DNA of 16,664 bases, taken from Bacillota bacterium. Its GTDB lineage: Bacteria; Bacillota; Clostridia; Lachnospirales; Lachnospiraceae. Every line of letters begins with the position of its first letter. The first letter of the stretch is position 1. The position numbers and the translations under genes are program-made. The stretch covers positions 1-16,664 of the forward strand of contig JAEZKL010000027.1 in assembly GCA_023415475.1 (NCBI GenBank). Reading direction: 5' to 3'. The notes beneath the pieces are model-generated. The model was not told the origin of the DNA. It did no database searches and worked only from the letters and a program-made list of their open reading frames with translations. Below are positions 1-6,564 of the stretch, in pieces.

Positions 1-109
1 TCCTAGTACAATGTATGAATAGTTAAGGAATTTTAATGTATTTATGTAATATAAGCTTTGAAACAACATATATTTAATAAGATGGTAGCGTCGATTTAAT
101 AAACATACA

Positions 110-867
110 GGGGAGATAGAATAATGAATGAAAACAAACATAGGACCATAGGGAACATTATCGTTGCTCTAATTCTGGTGGGAGGTCTGATTGCGGCATC
201 TTTAATAGCAGTCAATGGAATCATTACGGTGAAAAGTACACGAACCAGTATCGTTGTTACCGGATCCGCCAAACAGCAGATTACATCTGATCTGATTGTA
301 TGGACTGGATATTTCCATTCTCAGTCAAAGGTATTAAAGGACGCTTATACAGAGCTGGAAACAAGTCGTGATAAGGTTAAGAATTATCTGATCGATAAAG
401 GGATTTCTGAAGCAGATCTTGTATTCTCGGCGATCTCAACCAATGTTGTCTATGTTTATAATGAATACGGCGTATATACGAATGAGGTTGATTATTATGA
501 TTTAAGCCAGACCGTGAATATCAGATCCGGTGAGATTGATAAGGTAACAGAGCTTTCCAGAAGTGCAACGGAGCTACTGAATGACGGAGTCCAATTCCAA
601 TCCTATGAGCCTCAGTATCTGTATACTAAGCTGGCAGATCTTAAGGTGGAGATGCTTGCAGCAGCCACCACAGATGCAAAAAAGCGCGCCCAGATGATTG
701 CAGAGAATGCCGGAAGCAAACTTGGAAGCTTAACCTATGCAGACATGGGTGTTATGCAGATTACTCCACTGTATTCCAATGCAATCTCCGATTACGGGAT
801 CAGTGATACCACTTCCTTAGAGAAAGAGATAACAGCAGTCGTTCATTGCACCTTTAGAATTAAGTAA
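110..867 (+). CDS. SIMPL-domain (DUF541) membrane-anchored protein
   Basis: The CDS itself is 124-867 (247 aa); the range includes its ribosome binding site GGGGAG at 110-115, 8 nt before the ATG. Residues about 12-31 form one hydrophobic segment with no lipobox and no obvious cleavage site, so the protein is probably held in the membrane by an N-terminal anchor with the rest outside. The remainder has the SIMPL/DUF541 pattern: an early V-x-G-x-A-x-x-x-I-x-x-D stretch (GSAKQQITSDL), a long helical part with 'TTDAKKRAQMIAENAG' near residues 181-196, and 'GSLTYADMG' after it. Family members are periplasmic or surface proteins of poorly defined role, sometimes tied to oxidative or envelope stress. 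The gene stands alone; msrB follows about 190 bp later from its own promoter. Family assignment is firm, function unknown. Confidence 0.85.
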
Positions 868-892
868 TTGTATCTTAGGAAATAAAATCATA

Positions 893-975
893 GTGCTCCG
901 GCTTGAAGGAAGAGCACCTATTGGATCATTAATCATCCAAAAGGGAAGCAGCTTGTTTCAGGCACGGAGCTTTTT
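893..975 (+). terminator. Possible structured terminator after the SIMPL gene
   Basis: This gap holds several short inverted repeats: GTGCTC/GAGCAC, TTGGAT/ATCCAA, and GCTCCG at 895-900 matching CGGAGC at 965-970, the last followed by TTTTT at 971-975. Together they could fold into a branched structure ending in a T-run. No single stem exceeds 6 bp, so this is a weak call. Confidence 0.3.
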
Positions 976-977
976 GC

Positions 978-1006
978 TTGACAAATGAGATAGTAATAGC
1001 TATTGT
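978..1006 (+). promoter_or_regulatory. Promoter of msrB
   Basis: A perfect -35 TTGACA (978-983) is followed after 17 bp by TATTGT (1001-1006, 4 of 6 matches to TATAAT). The predicted start lies about 50 nt upstream of the msrB ATG, so msrB can be transcribed separately from the SIMPL gene. Confidence 0.6.
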
Positions 1007-1061
1007 AAGAATAGCTTATAAATTGTAAACAATTATTTTAAAAAAAGGGAGTGAACTCTGT

Positions 1062-1517
1062 ATGAAGATATATCATAAGAAGACGAACGAAGAGCTGGAA
1101 CAGAGCTTAACGAAGCTCCAATATGAGGTAACCCGGCATAATGCCACGGAACCACCGTTTCAAAATGAATATTTTAATGAATTCAGAGAAGGAATCTATG
1201 TTGATATAACAACCGGTGAACCACTCTTTATGTCTACGGATAAGTTTGAGTCGGGGTGTGGGTGGCCTAGTTTTGCCAGACCCATTGATGCTGCAGCAAT
1301 CAAACAGGTAAGAGACTTTAGTCATGGTATGATAAGGACAGAGGTAAGAAGTAAGACAGGAGATGCGCATCTTGGACATGTTTTCCCGGATGGCCCGGTC
1401 GAGATGGGTGGTCTTCGTTACTGTATTAATAGCGCAGCACTTAAGTTTATCTCATTAGAAAGCATGGAGAAGGAAGGCTATGCAGAATATCTGGAACTTT
1501 TTGAAAAGAGAGATTAG
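1062..1517 (+). CDS. msrB: Peptide-methionine (R)-S-oxide reductase MsrB
   Basis: A stand-alone MsrB of 151 aa, the usual length without a fused MsrA domain. It reduces the R epimer of methionine sulfoxide in proteins, in the cytosol, with electrons normally from thioredoxin. The diagnostic motifs are all present: SGCGWPSF at residues 64-71 (Cys66, a possible resolving cysteine), the active-site histidines in HLGHVFPDGP (His103, His106), and RYCINSAAL with catalytic Cys121. The two CxxC pairs that bind structural zinc in many MsrBs are absent (the first position reads YVDITTGEPLF), so this is the zinc-free form known from Bacillus. An AAAGGGAG ribosome binding site lies about 10 nt before the ATG. 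No msrA is visible in the window. Function is very secure. Confidence 0.97.
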   Translation: MKIYHKKTNEELEQSLTKLQYEVTRHNATEPPFQNEYFNEFREGIYVDITTGEPLFMSTDKFESGCGWPSFARPIDAAAIKQVRDFSHGMIRTEVRSKTGDAHLGHVFPDGPVEMGGLRYCINSAALKFISLESMEKEGYAEYLELFEKRD

Positions 1518-1626
1518 CAGATATTAATAATTTATCAAACGACAAATATATGCCCCGCGTTATCTAAATATGAAGGGCACACTTGACACTAAATATACAG
1601 GTATTAAGAAAGGCTTGGTTATTTAC

Positions 1627-2385
1627 ATGAATAGTATGATACAAATGATGGATTTTAATGGACTTCAGTGGACTATTATCGTTATTACCGCTTTATTCGT
1701 AGGCTTCTCCAAAACAGGAATAGGCGGAATTATGATGCTGGCAATTCCGCTCCTTGCGACCACCTTTGGCGGTAAGGATTCCACCGGGATTCTCTTACCG
1801 ATGCTTCTCGTGGGAGATATCTTTGCTATCTGGTACTATAGGCGCAGCGTTCAGTGGCATAATGTCTTTAAACCCTTGCCATGGGCAGTGATCGGTATAG
1901 CACTGGGAGTGATTGTAGGAAATTATATCAGCGACAGGACCTTTGTTATACTGATCGGAATTATAGTCTTATTCTGTTTGGGCATCTTGGTTTATACCGA
2001 GAAGAAGGGAAAGGACTTCAATGTGCCGAACGATGCCTGGTTCTATATTATGGTAGGCATATTAAGTGGTTTTTCTTCCATGATCGGCAATGCGGCAGGA
2101 CCGATTTTCAGTATCTATTTGTTGGCGTTGGGCTTTAAGAAGAATAATTTCATGGGTACCAATGCATGGTTTTTCTTCATTATTAATCTAACCAAGCTGC
2201 CACTTCAGATATTTGTGTGGCACAATATCGGTATAAGCTCATTAACTACTACTATAATAATGATACCGGTCATTACCGTCGGTGCAGTATTGGGATACTT
2301 TGTTCTTAAGAAGATCAATGATAAATACTTCCGCTATATTGTGATTGTTATGACAGCCATAGCGGCGATACGGCTCCTTTTATAA
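1627..2385 (+). CDS. TauE/SafE-family sulfite/anion exporter (DUF81)
   Basis: An integral membrane protein of 252 aa with about eight hydrophobic segments. It belongs to the TauE/SafE (DUF81) family, whose characterised members export sulfite, sulfoacetate or other organic sulfur anions. The family repeat is visible twice: GFSKTGIGGIMMLAIPLLA near the N-terminus and GILSGFSSMIGNAAGPIFSIYLL in the middle. The open frame extends upstream to an ATG at 1570, but that codon has no ribosome binding site. The ATG at 1627 has AAGAAAGG at 1606-1613, and the family normally begins just before the first membrane segment, so I use 1627. It lies downstream of msrB on the same strand with no obvious terminator between and may be co-transcribed. 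Its stop codon overlaps that of the convergent exonuclease gene. The substrate cannot be read from the sequence. Confidence 0.85.
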   Translation: MNSMIQMMDFNGLQWTIIVITALFVGFSKTGIGGIMMLAIPLLATTFGGKDSTGILLPMLLVGDIFAIWYYRRSVQWHNVFKPLPWAVIGIALGVIVGNYISDRTFVILIGIIVLFCLGILVYTEKKGKDFNVPNDAWFYIMVGILSGFSSMIGNAAGPIFSIYLLALGFKKNNFMGTNAWFFFIINLTKLPLQIFVWHNIGISSLTTTIIMIPVITVGAVLGYFVLKKINDKYFRYIVIVMTAIAAIRLLL

Positions 2386-3135
2386 ATTCTCCGACTTAGT
2401 TACAAATTGATGCGTCCGGCCCATTTTGTAGGCAAGCGTGATCATACTCTGCTCCTCATTTGTTAATTCACGCCGGTACATTTTAACAAATTGCTGTAAA
2501 AGTCCCTGATAATCAACCACTTGCTTTGGCTGTGCGTCCCTATGTCGGTAAAAATTCGGAGTATATTTCTTCGGCAGAAGTGTAAGACCCGATAGCTTCT
2601 TAAATAGCTGGGCGGTATAGTAGGCATCATAAAGTGCATTGTGAAACGGATAGGAGATGGCGATGGAAAGTGCTTCAACCGCCGCTTGCAGGCTTAATAG
2701 TTTTTTGGTGGATTGTTTTAAATAGATGGATGCATATGGCTGAAGATTAATAACCATATCCGGTAATCGATTCAGGTTATAGCTGTGGAAGAGAGCATTG
2801 CGGTACAATTCTTTGATATCCGTCATACCCCAGGTACACAGCACACAATCGTCCCCCATAAACTGAATGAAATCATCCAGATTCAGGGGGAATTCCTTCT
2901 CGCTCATCAACTTCTGTGTGGTTATCCCGGTTAATTCCGATATAAAGTCATTAACCTTAAGATAGATAGAGGGCTTGATATAGCGGTTAAAGGTAGCTAC
3001 AGCATTCTGCTCTGAATCCAATTTGATCGCACCGATTTGTATGATTTCGAAAGGGCAGACGGATAGCTTGTCAGCAGATATATTTAAGGAAGAAGGCTCC
3101 TGATTAAATTCCAGATCCAATACGATATAATGCAT
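2380..3135 (-). CDS. DEDDh-type 3'-5' exonuclease (RNase T/DnaQ-like)
   Basis: A 251-aa protein whose first 185 residues form a DnaQ-like exonuclease domain. The four acidic residues and the histidine are all recognisable: motif I D7-x-E9 in VLDLEFN, motif II D106 in TWGMTDIKEL, and motif III H165-N-A-L-Y-D170. It should therefore be an active two-metal 3'-5' exonuclease on RNA or DNA. It resembles the stand-alone KapD/ExoX-like enzymes rather than a polymerase subunit. The last 60 residues or so (basic, with YRRELTNEEQSMITLAYKMGR near the end) are a family-specific tail I cannot place. The ribosome binding site GGGAG lies 8 nt before the ATG. Substrate and pathway are unknown. The 3' end overlaps the stop of the convergent TauE-like gene by 6 bp, leaving no room for an intergenic terminator. 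Confidence 0.85.
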   Translation of the reverse strand: MHYIVLDLEFNQEPSSLNISADKLSVCPFEIIQIGAIKLDSEQNAVATFNRYIKPSIYLKVNDFISELTGITTQKLMSEKEFPLNLDDFIQFMGDDCVLCTWGMTDIKELYRNALFHSYNLNRLPDMVINLQPYASIYLKQSTKKLLSLQAAVEALSIAISYPFHNALYDAYYTAQLFKKLSGLTLLPKKYTPNFYRHRDAQPKQVVDYQGLLQQFVKMYRRELTNEEQSMITLAYKMGRTHQFVTKSENL

Positions 3136-3191
3136 TTGCTTGTCTCCCTGCTATTCATTAGCTTTGGCTCTGATTACATGCCTATGCTTTC

Positions 3192-3219
3192 ATTATATCT
3201 TATTTTGCTTCATTTTAAA
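3192..3219 (-). promoter_or_regulatory. Promoter of the exonuclease gene
   Basis: Read on the minus strand, TTTAAA (3219-3214) is followed after 16 bp by a perfect TATAAT (3197-3192), about 57 nt upstream of the exonuclease ATG. It suggests the exonuclease is transcribed independently of the rnk gene upstream. Confidence 0.5.
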
Positions 3220-3239
3220 GAAAAATATCCGGAATACAA

Positions 3240-3638
3240 TTACATGCATTGATGTTTATCATGAGTCACTACCTTATCTACGATAATATGTATCATGCCA
3301 TTTGGTATCTTCCAATCAATGCTGCTGCCTTCCTTTAATCCAAGAATTGCAGTACCCATAGGAGATAATACGGATATCTTATTATCTTTGAGATTTATAT
3401 CCTCCGGGTAAACAAGAGTAACTTCCTCCGGTGCACCGTCCACGAGCAGCATTACCGTAGAATTCATCGTTATAAAGCTGCACGATGAGTCCTCCGGTGT
3501 TACGACCTTGGCTCGATTAACCTCCCTCTCGAGATCCTTCAGATAAGGAGCATCCCTCCTTTGAGTTGAATCGGATTTATCAATCAGAGCTATAATTCTG
3601 TTTTTATCTTCCTGTGTAATAAAAATGTCTTGCGACAT
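3240..3638 (-). CDS. rnk: Rnk-like GreA/GreB C-domain protein
   Basis: A 132-aa protein of the GreA/GreB family whose layout matches Rnk (regulator of nucleoside diphosphate kinase) rather than a full Gre factor. The N-terminal helical part is short (about 45 residues, with LEREVNRAKVVTPED) instead of the roughly 75-residue coiled coil with acidic tip needed for transcript cleavage. The C-terminal FKBP-like domain follows (VTMNS-like ITMNSTV, then TLVYPED, ISVLSPMGTAILGL and IDWKIPNG). Members bind RNA polymerase near the secondary channel; the role in Firmicutes is not well defined. A strong AGGGGG site precedes the ATG. It starts 27 bp after the merR stop on the same strand, so it is very probably co-transcribed with merR and the acetyltransferase gene. 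Confidence 0.85.
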   Translation of the reverse strand: MSQDIFITQEDKNRIIALIDKSDSTQRRDAPYLKDLEREVNRAKVVTPEDSSCSFITMNSTVMLLVDGAPEEVTLVYPEDINLKDNKISVLSPMGTAILGLKEGSSIDWKIPNGMIHIIVDKVVTHDKHQCM

Positions 3639-3665
3639 ATTGGATCCCCCTTATTTTAATATCAA

Positions 3666-4430
3666 TTATGAAATCAATCCAGAGTGAACTTCGGCAAAGG
3701 CTTTGTAATAATCATAATACTGCTCATCGCAGGCCGAAAATAAGTATCTTGCAAAAAGATTAGTTACTCGATACCCTTGTTTGCTTAATTGTTCCATATG
3801 CGGCCTGAAATCATCAACGGACGGATTGCTGTAAGGAACCTTTAATACAAAAGATAGATAGGTAGCGTTATCATCCTTTTCCCATATCTTTGGGTGATTT
3901 TCGGTGGTTGGAATCGCCAGACCAGTCTCAACACAGCCTCTCTTATCGTTGTAAAGAAGAATACTTTGATATTGGTCCTTAATATAAATAGCCCAGGCTT
4001 GGTTATCATCAATGGAAAATTGATAGATATTGTTATAATCGGGCATTTCTCTAAGGTATTGCTGTTCGCTAAGCCGCTGATATTCTCTAATATATTCTGT
4101 TTTTTTGGTGATATAAGCCTTGGCAGTATATAACTCCTGCAGCTTCTCATCCAGGTTATGGTTCAGGTCCGACAGTGAAGCTTCCAATTCGTACGGTGAC
4201 AGCTGAGGCAGCCTTTTCATCTCCTCAATTGACATTCTAAGACAACGGTAATGGGCTAAATCGGAAATGGTATACACAGAGTTAGGGTTATATTGACGGT
4301 AGTTATTTTCGTCATCCCGTTTCATCTGTATCAGACCTTCGCTTTCCCAATAACGAAGTGTAGACTTTGGTATATTTAATAATTCTGATATTTCACCGAT
4401 GGAAAATGTGCTTTTCATCCTAATAACCAT
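3666..4430 (-). CDS. MerR-family transcriptional regulator
   Basis: A 254-aa regulator. The N-terminal winged-helix domain is clear (residues about 9-80): FSIGEISELLNIPKSTLRYW and EGLI, then a recognisable wing and second helix-turn-helix around SVYTISDLAHYRCLRMSIEEM. A coiled-coil dimerisation helix follows (about 95-150). The last 110 residues are a longer effector-type domain, possibly GyrI/BmrR-like, with no metal-binding cysteine cluster, so an organic ligand is more likely than a metal. I keep the ATG at 4430 because AGGA sits 5 nt before it; ATG 4418, giving MKSTFSIGE, is a reasonable alternative. It lies between a GNAT acetyltransferase gene (29 bp upstream) and rnk (27 bp downstream), and the operon promoter carries a MerR-style operator, so autoregulation is likely. 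The inducer is unknown. Confidence 0.88.
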   Translation of the reverse strand: MVIRMKSTFSIGEISELLNIPKSTLRYWESEGLIQMKRDDENNYRQYNPNSVYTISDLAHYRCLRMSIEEMKRLPQLSPYELEASLSDLNHNLDEKLQELYTAKAYITKKTEYIREYQRLSEQQYLREMPDYNNIYQFSIDDNQAWAIYIKDQYQSILLYNDKRGCVETGLAIPTTENHPKIWEKDDNATYLSFVLKVPYSNPSVDDFRPHMEQLSKQGYRVTNLFARYLFSACDEQYYDYYKAFAEVHSGLIS

Positions 4431-4459
4431 ACCTTTCCTACCATTTGTACTAGTTTGAT

Positions 4460-4969
4460 CTATATTATACTTTGGATGTAGTCATCCTGAGTGATACAAA
4501 AAAGGATTGAATTTCCTAATTCCTTTTCGTAAGTGAAACCTGATTTTTCAAATGCTTTCATAGATCGTACATTCTTTTTGTTGATCTTCGCGATGACGCG
4601 AGGGATTCTCCATTGAAAAAATGCTATGTTCAGACCTTGACGTATCGATAGTTTACCTAAGCCTTGGCCCCATTTATCTTGATCGCCGATGACAATCACC
4701 ATCTCTGCTTCATGAGTTCTGCGTACCAGCTTGAGAAAGCCGATGGGATTTTGCTCCTCGTCATGAATCAGAAAGAAGCTTCCGTCATGGTTAAACAGAT
4801 GTGTCATAATAGACATATTGACCCGATCTACGGCATGTTTGATCTCTGATGATATATTTGATACCTCATTCAAATACTTGGTAACCTCATGATTTTCCAT
4901 CCAGTTCATAATGACGATAGCGTCATTTCTGGTCACCTCTTGGTTAAGCATTACATTCTTTGCTCTCAT
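4460..4969 (-). CDS. GNAT-family N-acetyltransferase
   Basis: A 169-aa acetyltransferase using acetyl-CoA. The acetyl-CoA pyrophosphate loop (motif A) is WGQGLG at residues 100-105, preceded by the beta strand EMVIVIGDQDK, and the C-terminal motif NVRSMKAFEKSGF (133-145) completes the fold. The arrangement resembles RimJ/RimL- or SpeG-like small-molecule or protein acetyltransferases, but the acceptor cannot be deduced. The frame is open up to an ATG at 5008 that lacks a ribosome binding site. The ATG at 4967-4969 has AAAGGA 9 nt upstream, so I use that. It is the first gene of the apparent GNAT-MerR-Rnk operon. A MerR-controlled acetyltransferase would fit a resistance or detoxification role, which is inference. 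Confidence 0.85.
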   Translation of the reverse strand: MRAKNVMLNQEVTRNDAIVIMNWMENHEVTKYLNEVSNISSEIKHAVDRVNMSIMTHLFNHDGSFFLIHDEEQNPIGFLKLVRRTHEAEMVIVIGDQDKWGQGLGKLSIRQGLNIAFFQWRIPRVIAKINKKNVRSMKAFEKSGFTYEKELGNSILFCITQDDYIQSII

Positions 4970-5074
4970 TATATCATATCCTTTCGCAATATAATAAAAG
5001 CCTTTCATAGTTTGTAACAGAAAGTTTTACTATGACGGTTCTTTGTATTCAGGTCCGATGACCTTCTAATCGGT

Positions 5075-5105
5075 ATTATAAAGGTTAAAGTTACTTTAAT
5101 GTCAA
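5075..5105 (-). promoter_or_regulatory. MerR-type promoter/operator of the GNAT-merR-rnk operon
   Basis: On the minus strand, a perfect TTGACA (5105-5100) and a perfect TATAAT (5080-5075) are separated by 19 bp, longer than the optimal 17. The spacer contains a perfect palindrome, arms TTAAAGT and ACTTTAA around one central base (5085-5099). A stretched spacer holding a dyad is the known architecture of promoters activated by MerR-family proteins, which untwist the DNA to realign the two hexamers. The merR gene of the operon is the obvious candidate ligand. The transcript would start about 100 nt before the acetyltransferase ATG. Confidence 0.65.
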
Positions 5106-5178
5106 TAACCCTAATCAAATATCATATAAATATCGTGTCCTAAAATAAAAATGGATTATATTTGTGATCAGGCGTTTC

Positions 5179-5211
5179 TGATAAAATGTGATTTAAATCA
5201 CATTTTTATCA
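5179..5211 (+). promoter_or_regulatory. CRP/FNR-family operator upstream of the FNT channel
   Basis: The core at 5187-5202 reads TGTGATTTAAATCACA, a perfect 16-bp palindrome of the CRP/FNR type (TGTGA-N6-TCACA). The symmetry extends outward as TGATAAAA on the left and TTTTTATCA on the right, with one extra T. Its centre (5194.5) is about 42 bp upstream of the start point predicted from the adjacent -10, the class II activator position. Which CRP/FNR paralogue binds it is unknown. Confidence 0.7.
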
Positions 5212-5222
5212 ATAGAGTATGT

Positions 5223-5230
5223 GTTATAAT
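5223..5230 (+). promoter_or_regulatory. Extended -10 of the FNT channel gene
   Basis: TATAAT lies at 5225-5230, preceded by the extended TG motif at 5222-5223. The -35 region (around 5202-5207, ATTTTT) is very poor. That is typical of a promoter needing an activator, here the CRP/FNR-type site that overlaps this position. Confidence 0.6.
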
Positions 5231-5288
5231 GCCTAAGCCCATGTTTTCGGCAGGGCAATTATCTCTGATTACAGAAAGGATCGATTGG

Positions 5289-6068
5289 ATGAAGACCTAT
5301 TCAGGCCCCAAAGCACTCACCGAATACATATTATATCAAAGCAGACACAAAGCAAATAAGACCTTCCCTATACTTCTGGTTCAGGGTATTTTAGCAGGCA
5401 TGTATATTGCCGTAGGTGCAATCGGATATCTCAAATTGGCATCAGGATTAAGTGACCCGGGACTGGGTAATTTCCTTGGTGCGCTGGTCTTTCCTGTAGG
5501 AATTATAGCTATCCTGCTTATGCAGGCAGAGCTTTTTACCAGCGACTGCATGGTTATGTTGGCTGTTTATACAAAGCATACAAAGATAAATAAGATAATA
5601 AAAATTCTTCTATTAATACTGATAGCAAATCTAATCGGAGCAATCATTGTTGCCTTAATGACAACAACCGCGGACGTATTCAATGACGCAACCTTAAGTC
5701 TGGTGATCGAAAAAGCAGAGCATAAGGTACATATGCCCTTCATTAAGCTGTTGGTAAGCAGTATTTTATGTAATTTCATCGTATCAACAGGGGTATGTCT
5801 GGCATACAGCTGCAGGGAAGAGATCAGTAAGGTAGTGGTAGTCTGGCTGGCAATCACTGTATTTGTTCTAAGTGGGACAGAGCACGTTGTAGCTAACATG
5901 TATTATCTCTTTGCTGCTTATTTTGGCGGTGCGGATATCAGTCTATTACAAATATTATATAATCTTTCCGTTGCAGCCCTCGGTAATTTCATCGGAGGAG
6001 GCATCATCGTCTCAGGAGCGAATTATCTTTTGGCTTTCCGGGACATTGAAAAACCGTCGGAGCACTAA
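5289..6068 (+). CDS. Formate/nitrite transporter (FNT) family channel
   Basis: A 259-aa integral membrane channel with six hydrophobic segments, belonging to the pentameric FNT family (formate FocA, nitrite NirC, hydrosulfide HSC). The landmarks are present: AELFTSD (Thr84, matching the pore-loop Thr of FocA), AEHKVHMPF close to the ADHKVHHTF of FocA, and GTEHVVANMYYLF carrying the conserved pore histidine (His199). The exact anion is not readable; formate is a fair guess for a fermenter, with nitrite or hydrosulfide possible. The frame stays open upstream to 5151, but the ATGs at 5151 and 5229 lie upstream of, or inside, the -10 element. The ATG at 5289 has AGAAAGGA about 8 nt before it, so I use 5289. 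The gene forms its own unit, with an activator-type promoter and a strong terminator. Confidence 0.9.
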   Translation: MKTYSGPKALTEYILYQSRHKANKTFPILLVQGILAGMYIAVGAIGYLKLASGLSDPGLGNFLGALVFPVGIIAILLMQAELFTSDCMVMLAVYTKHTKINKIIKILLLILIANLIGAIIVALMTTTADVFNDATLSLVIEKAEHKVHMPFIKLLVSSILCNFIVSTGVCLAYSCREEISKVVVVWLAITVFVLSGTEHVVANMYYLFAAYFGGADISLLQILYNLSVAALGNFIGGGIIVSGANYLLAFRDIEKPSEH

Positions 6069-6106
6069 ACTGAATTATATAGGGAGGCTTAAACCCTTAT
6101 TATTAT

Positions 6107-6166
6107 ACTTCGTGGATGATATTATTACTCAACTAGAGCAATTGATATCATCCACGAAGTTTTTTT
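6107..6166 (+). terminator. Intrinsic terminator of the FNT gene
   Basis: Two perfectly complementary 16-nt arms (6107-6122 and 6145-6160, beginning ACTTCGTGG and ending CCACGAAGT) enclose a 22-nt loop. A T-run follows at 6160-6166. Because the stem is a perfect dyad preceded by an A-containing stretch, it could also work in the other direction, but no convergent gene lies here. Confidence 0.92.
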
Positions 6167-6253
6167 ATGAGGCATAGAAGAATTCGAAGCAAACTCATTT
6201 CAGTATATTAATTGGTGTTGCAACAGCTTTTATAAATTTCCGCAAAAAGATGA

Positions 6254-6283
6254 TTGACAATACAAGCTCATCTGACATATAAT
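6254..6283 (+). promoter_or_regulatory. Consensus promoter of the Cys-leader/cystine symporter unit
   Basis: Both hexamers are perfect: TTGACA (6254-6259) and TATAAT (6278-6283), with an 18-bp spacer. The predicted start near 6290 gives a leader of about 275 nt before the symporter. A strong unregulated promoter with a long leader suggests control after initiation. Confidence 0.85.
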
Positions 6284-6293
6284 ATCAGTAATC

Positions 6294-6319
6294 CATACTA
6301 AATAAGTATGAATAGTATG
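6294..6319 (+). repeat. 5' leader hairpin with duplicated 3' arm
   Basis: CATACT (6294-6299) can pair with AGTATG at 6305-6310 (5-nt loop) or with the second copy AGTATG at 6314-6319. It lies within the first 30 nt of the predicted transcript, so it may act as a 5' stabilising hairpin or as an operator overlapping the start. Confidence 0.45.
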
Positions 6320-6342
6320 AAATGTTGAAAGGAGAAACATAT

Positions 6343-6426
6343 ATGAAGAAAAAAATGACAATAATGAATGAAGATAAGAGAGAGGCTGCCCTCATGTGTT
6401 GCTCCTGCTGTTGTTGTAGCTGTTAA
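6343..6426 (+). CDS. Cysteine-rich 27-aa leader peptide
   Basis: A short ORF starting with ATG 8 nt after a strong AAAGGAG site (6328-6334). The peptide begins MKKKMTIMNEDKREAAL and ends MCCSCCCCSC before TAA. Seven of its last nine residues are cysteine, using both TGT and TGC codons. It lies in the 5' leader of a probable cystine symporter, 138 nt before that gene's ATG. A run of codons for the amino acid whose precursor the downstream gene imports is the classic layout of a leader peptide that senses charged tRNA by ribosome stalling; cysteine-codon leader ORFs upstream of sulfur genes are known in mycobacteria. Alternatives are a metal-binding or modified peptide, but there is no maturation enzyme or exporter nearby and no signal sequence. 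The ORF is very likely translated; its regulatory role is inference. Confidence 0.8.
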   Translation: MKKKMTIMNEDKREAALMCCSCCCCSC

Positions 6427-6451
6427 CGATGAATATTAACTTGAAAGCATT

Positions 6452-6472
6452 TGGGTCTATGATAGTAGCCCA
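6452..6472 (+). promoter_or_regulatory. Leader hairpin between the Cys ORF and the symporter
   Basis: TGGG (6452-6455) pairs with CCCA (6469-6472), with a short inner CTA/TAG stem. It begins about 25 nt after the leader-peptide stop, just beyond the footprint of a ribosome stalled on the cysteine codons. It is a minor structure on its own. Confidence 0.35.
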
Positions 6473-6500
6473 TATACGAGTAACCATACAAATTATGAAA

Positions 6501-6561
6501 GGGAGAATAAAATCTCCCCATAACTTAAGTAAGAATTTATATAATCTTGGAAGGAGATTTT
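6501..6561 (+). promoter_or_regulatory. Candidate translational attenuator: alternative anti-Shine-Dalgarno pairings
   Basis: AAAATCTCC (6509-6517) is perfectly complementary over 9 nt to GGAGATTTT (6553-6561), which contains the symporter's ribosome binding site. The same segment can instead form a local 6-bp hairpin: GGGAGA (6501-6506) with TCTCCC (6513-6518), loop ATAAAA. The two pairings exclude each other, so one hides the ribosome binding site and the other frees it. Additionally CTCCT inside the cysteine codons (6402-6406) could pair with GGGAG (one G-U), which would link ribosome position to the switch. No T-run follows, so control of translation fits better than termination. Confidence 0.5.
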
Positions 6562-6564
6562 TAT

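Noticed and set aside
1570..1626. N-terminal extension of the TauE-like protein
   Set aside because: No ribosome binding site at 1570 and the extension is hydrophilic, unlike the family.
5151..5288. N-terminal extension of the FNT channel
   Set aside because: It would be encoded in the operator and promoter; ATG 5289 has a good ribosome binding site and fits the family length.
6343..6426. Cys-rich ORF as a SCIFF-type or other modified peptide precursor
   Set aside because: It is only 27 aa with the cysteines in a terminal run, and no radical SAM maturase, peptidase or exporter is nearby.
6290..6564. T-box or S-box riboswitch in the symporter leader
   Set aside because: No T-box motif (AGGGTGGNACCGCG-like), no specifier-loop architecture, no SAM-riboswitch core and no terminator T-run. 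The leader is explained better by the Cys ORF and the alternative pairings.
6547..6564. TTG start for the symporter
   Set aside because: The TTG sits on the ribosome binding site itself; ATG 6565 is correctly spaced from it.
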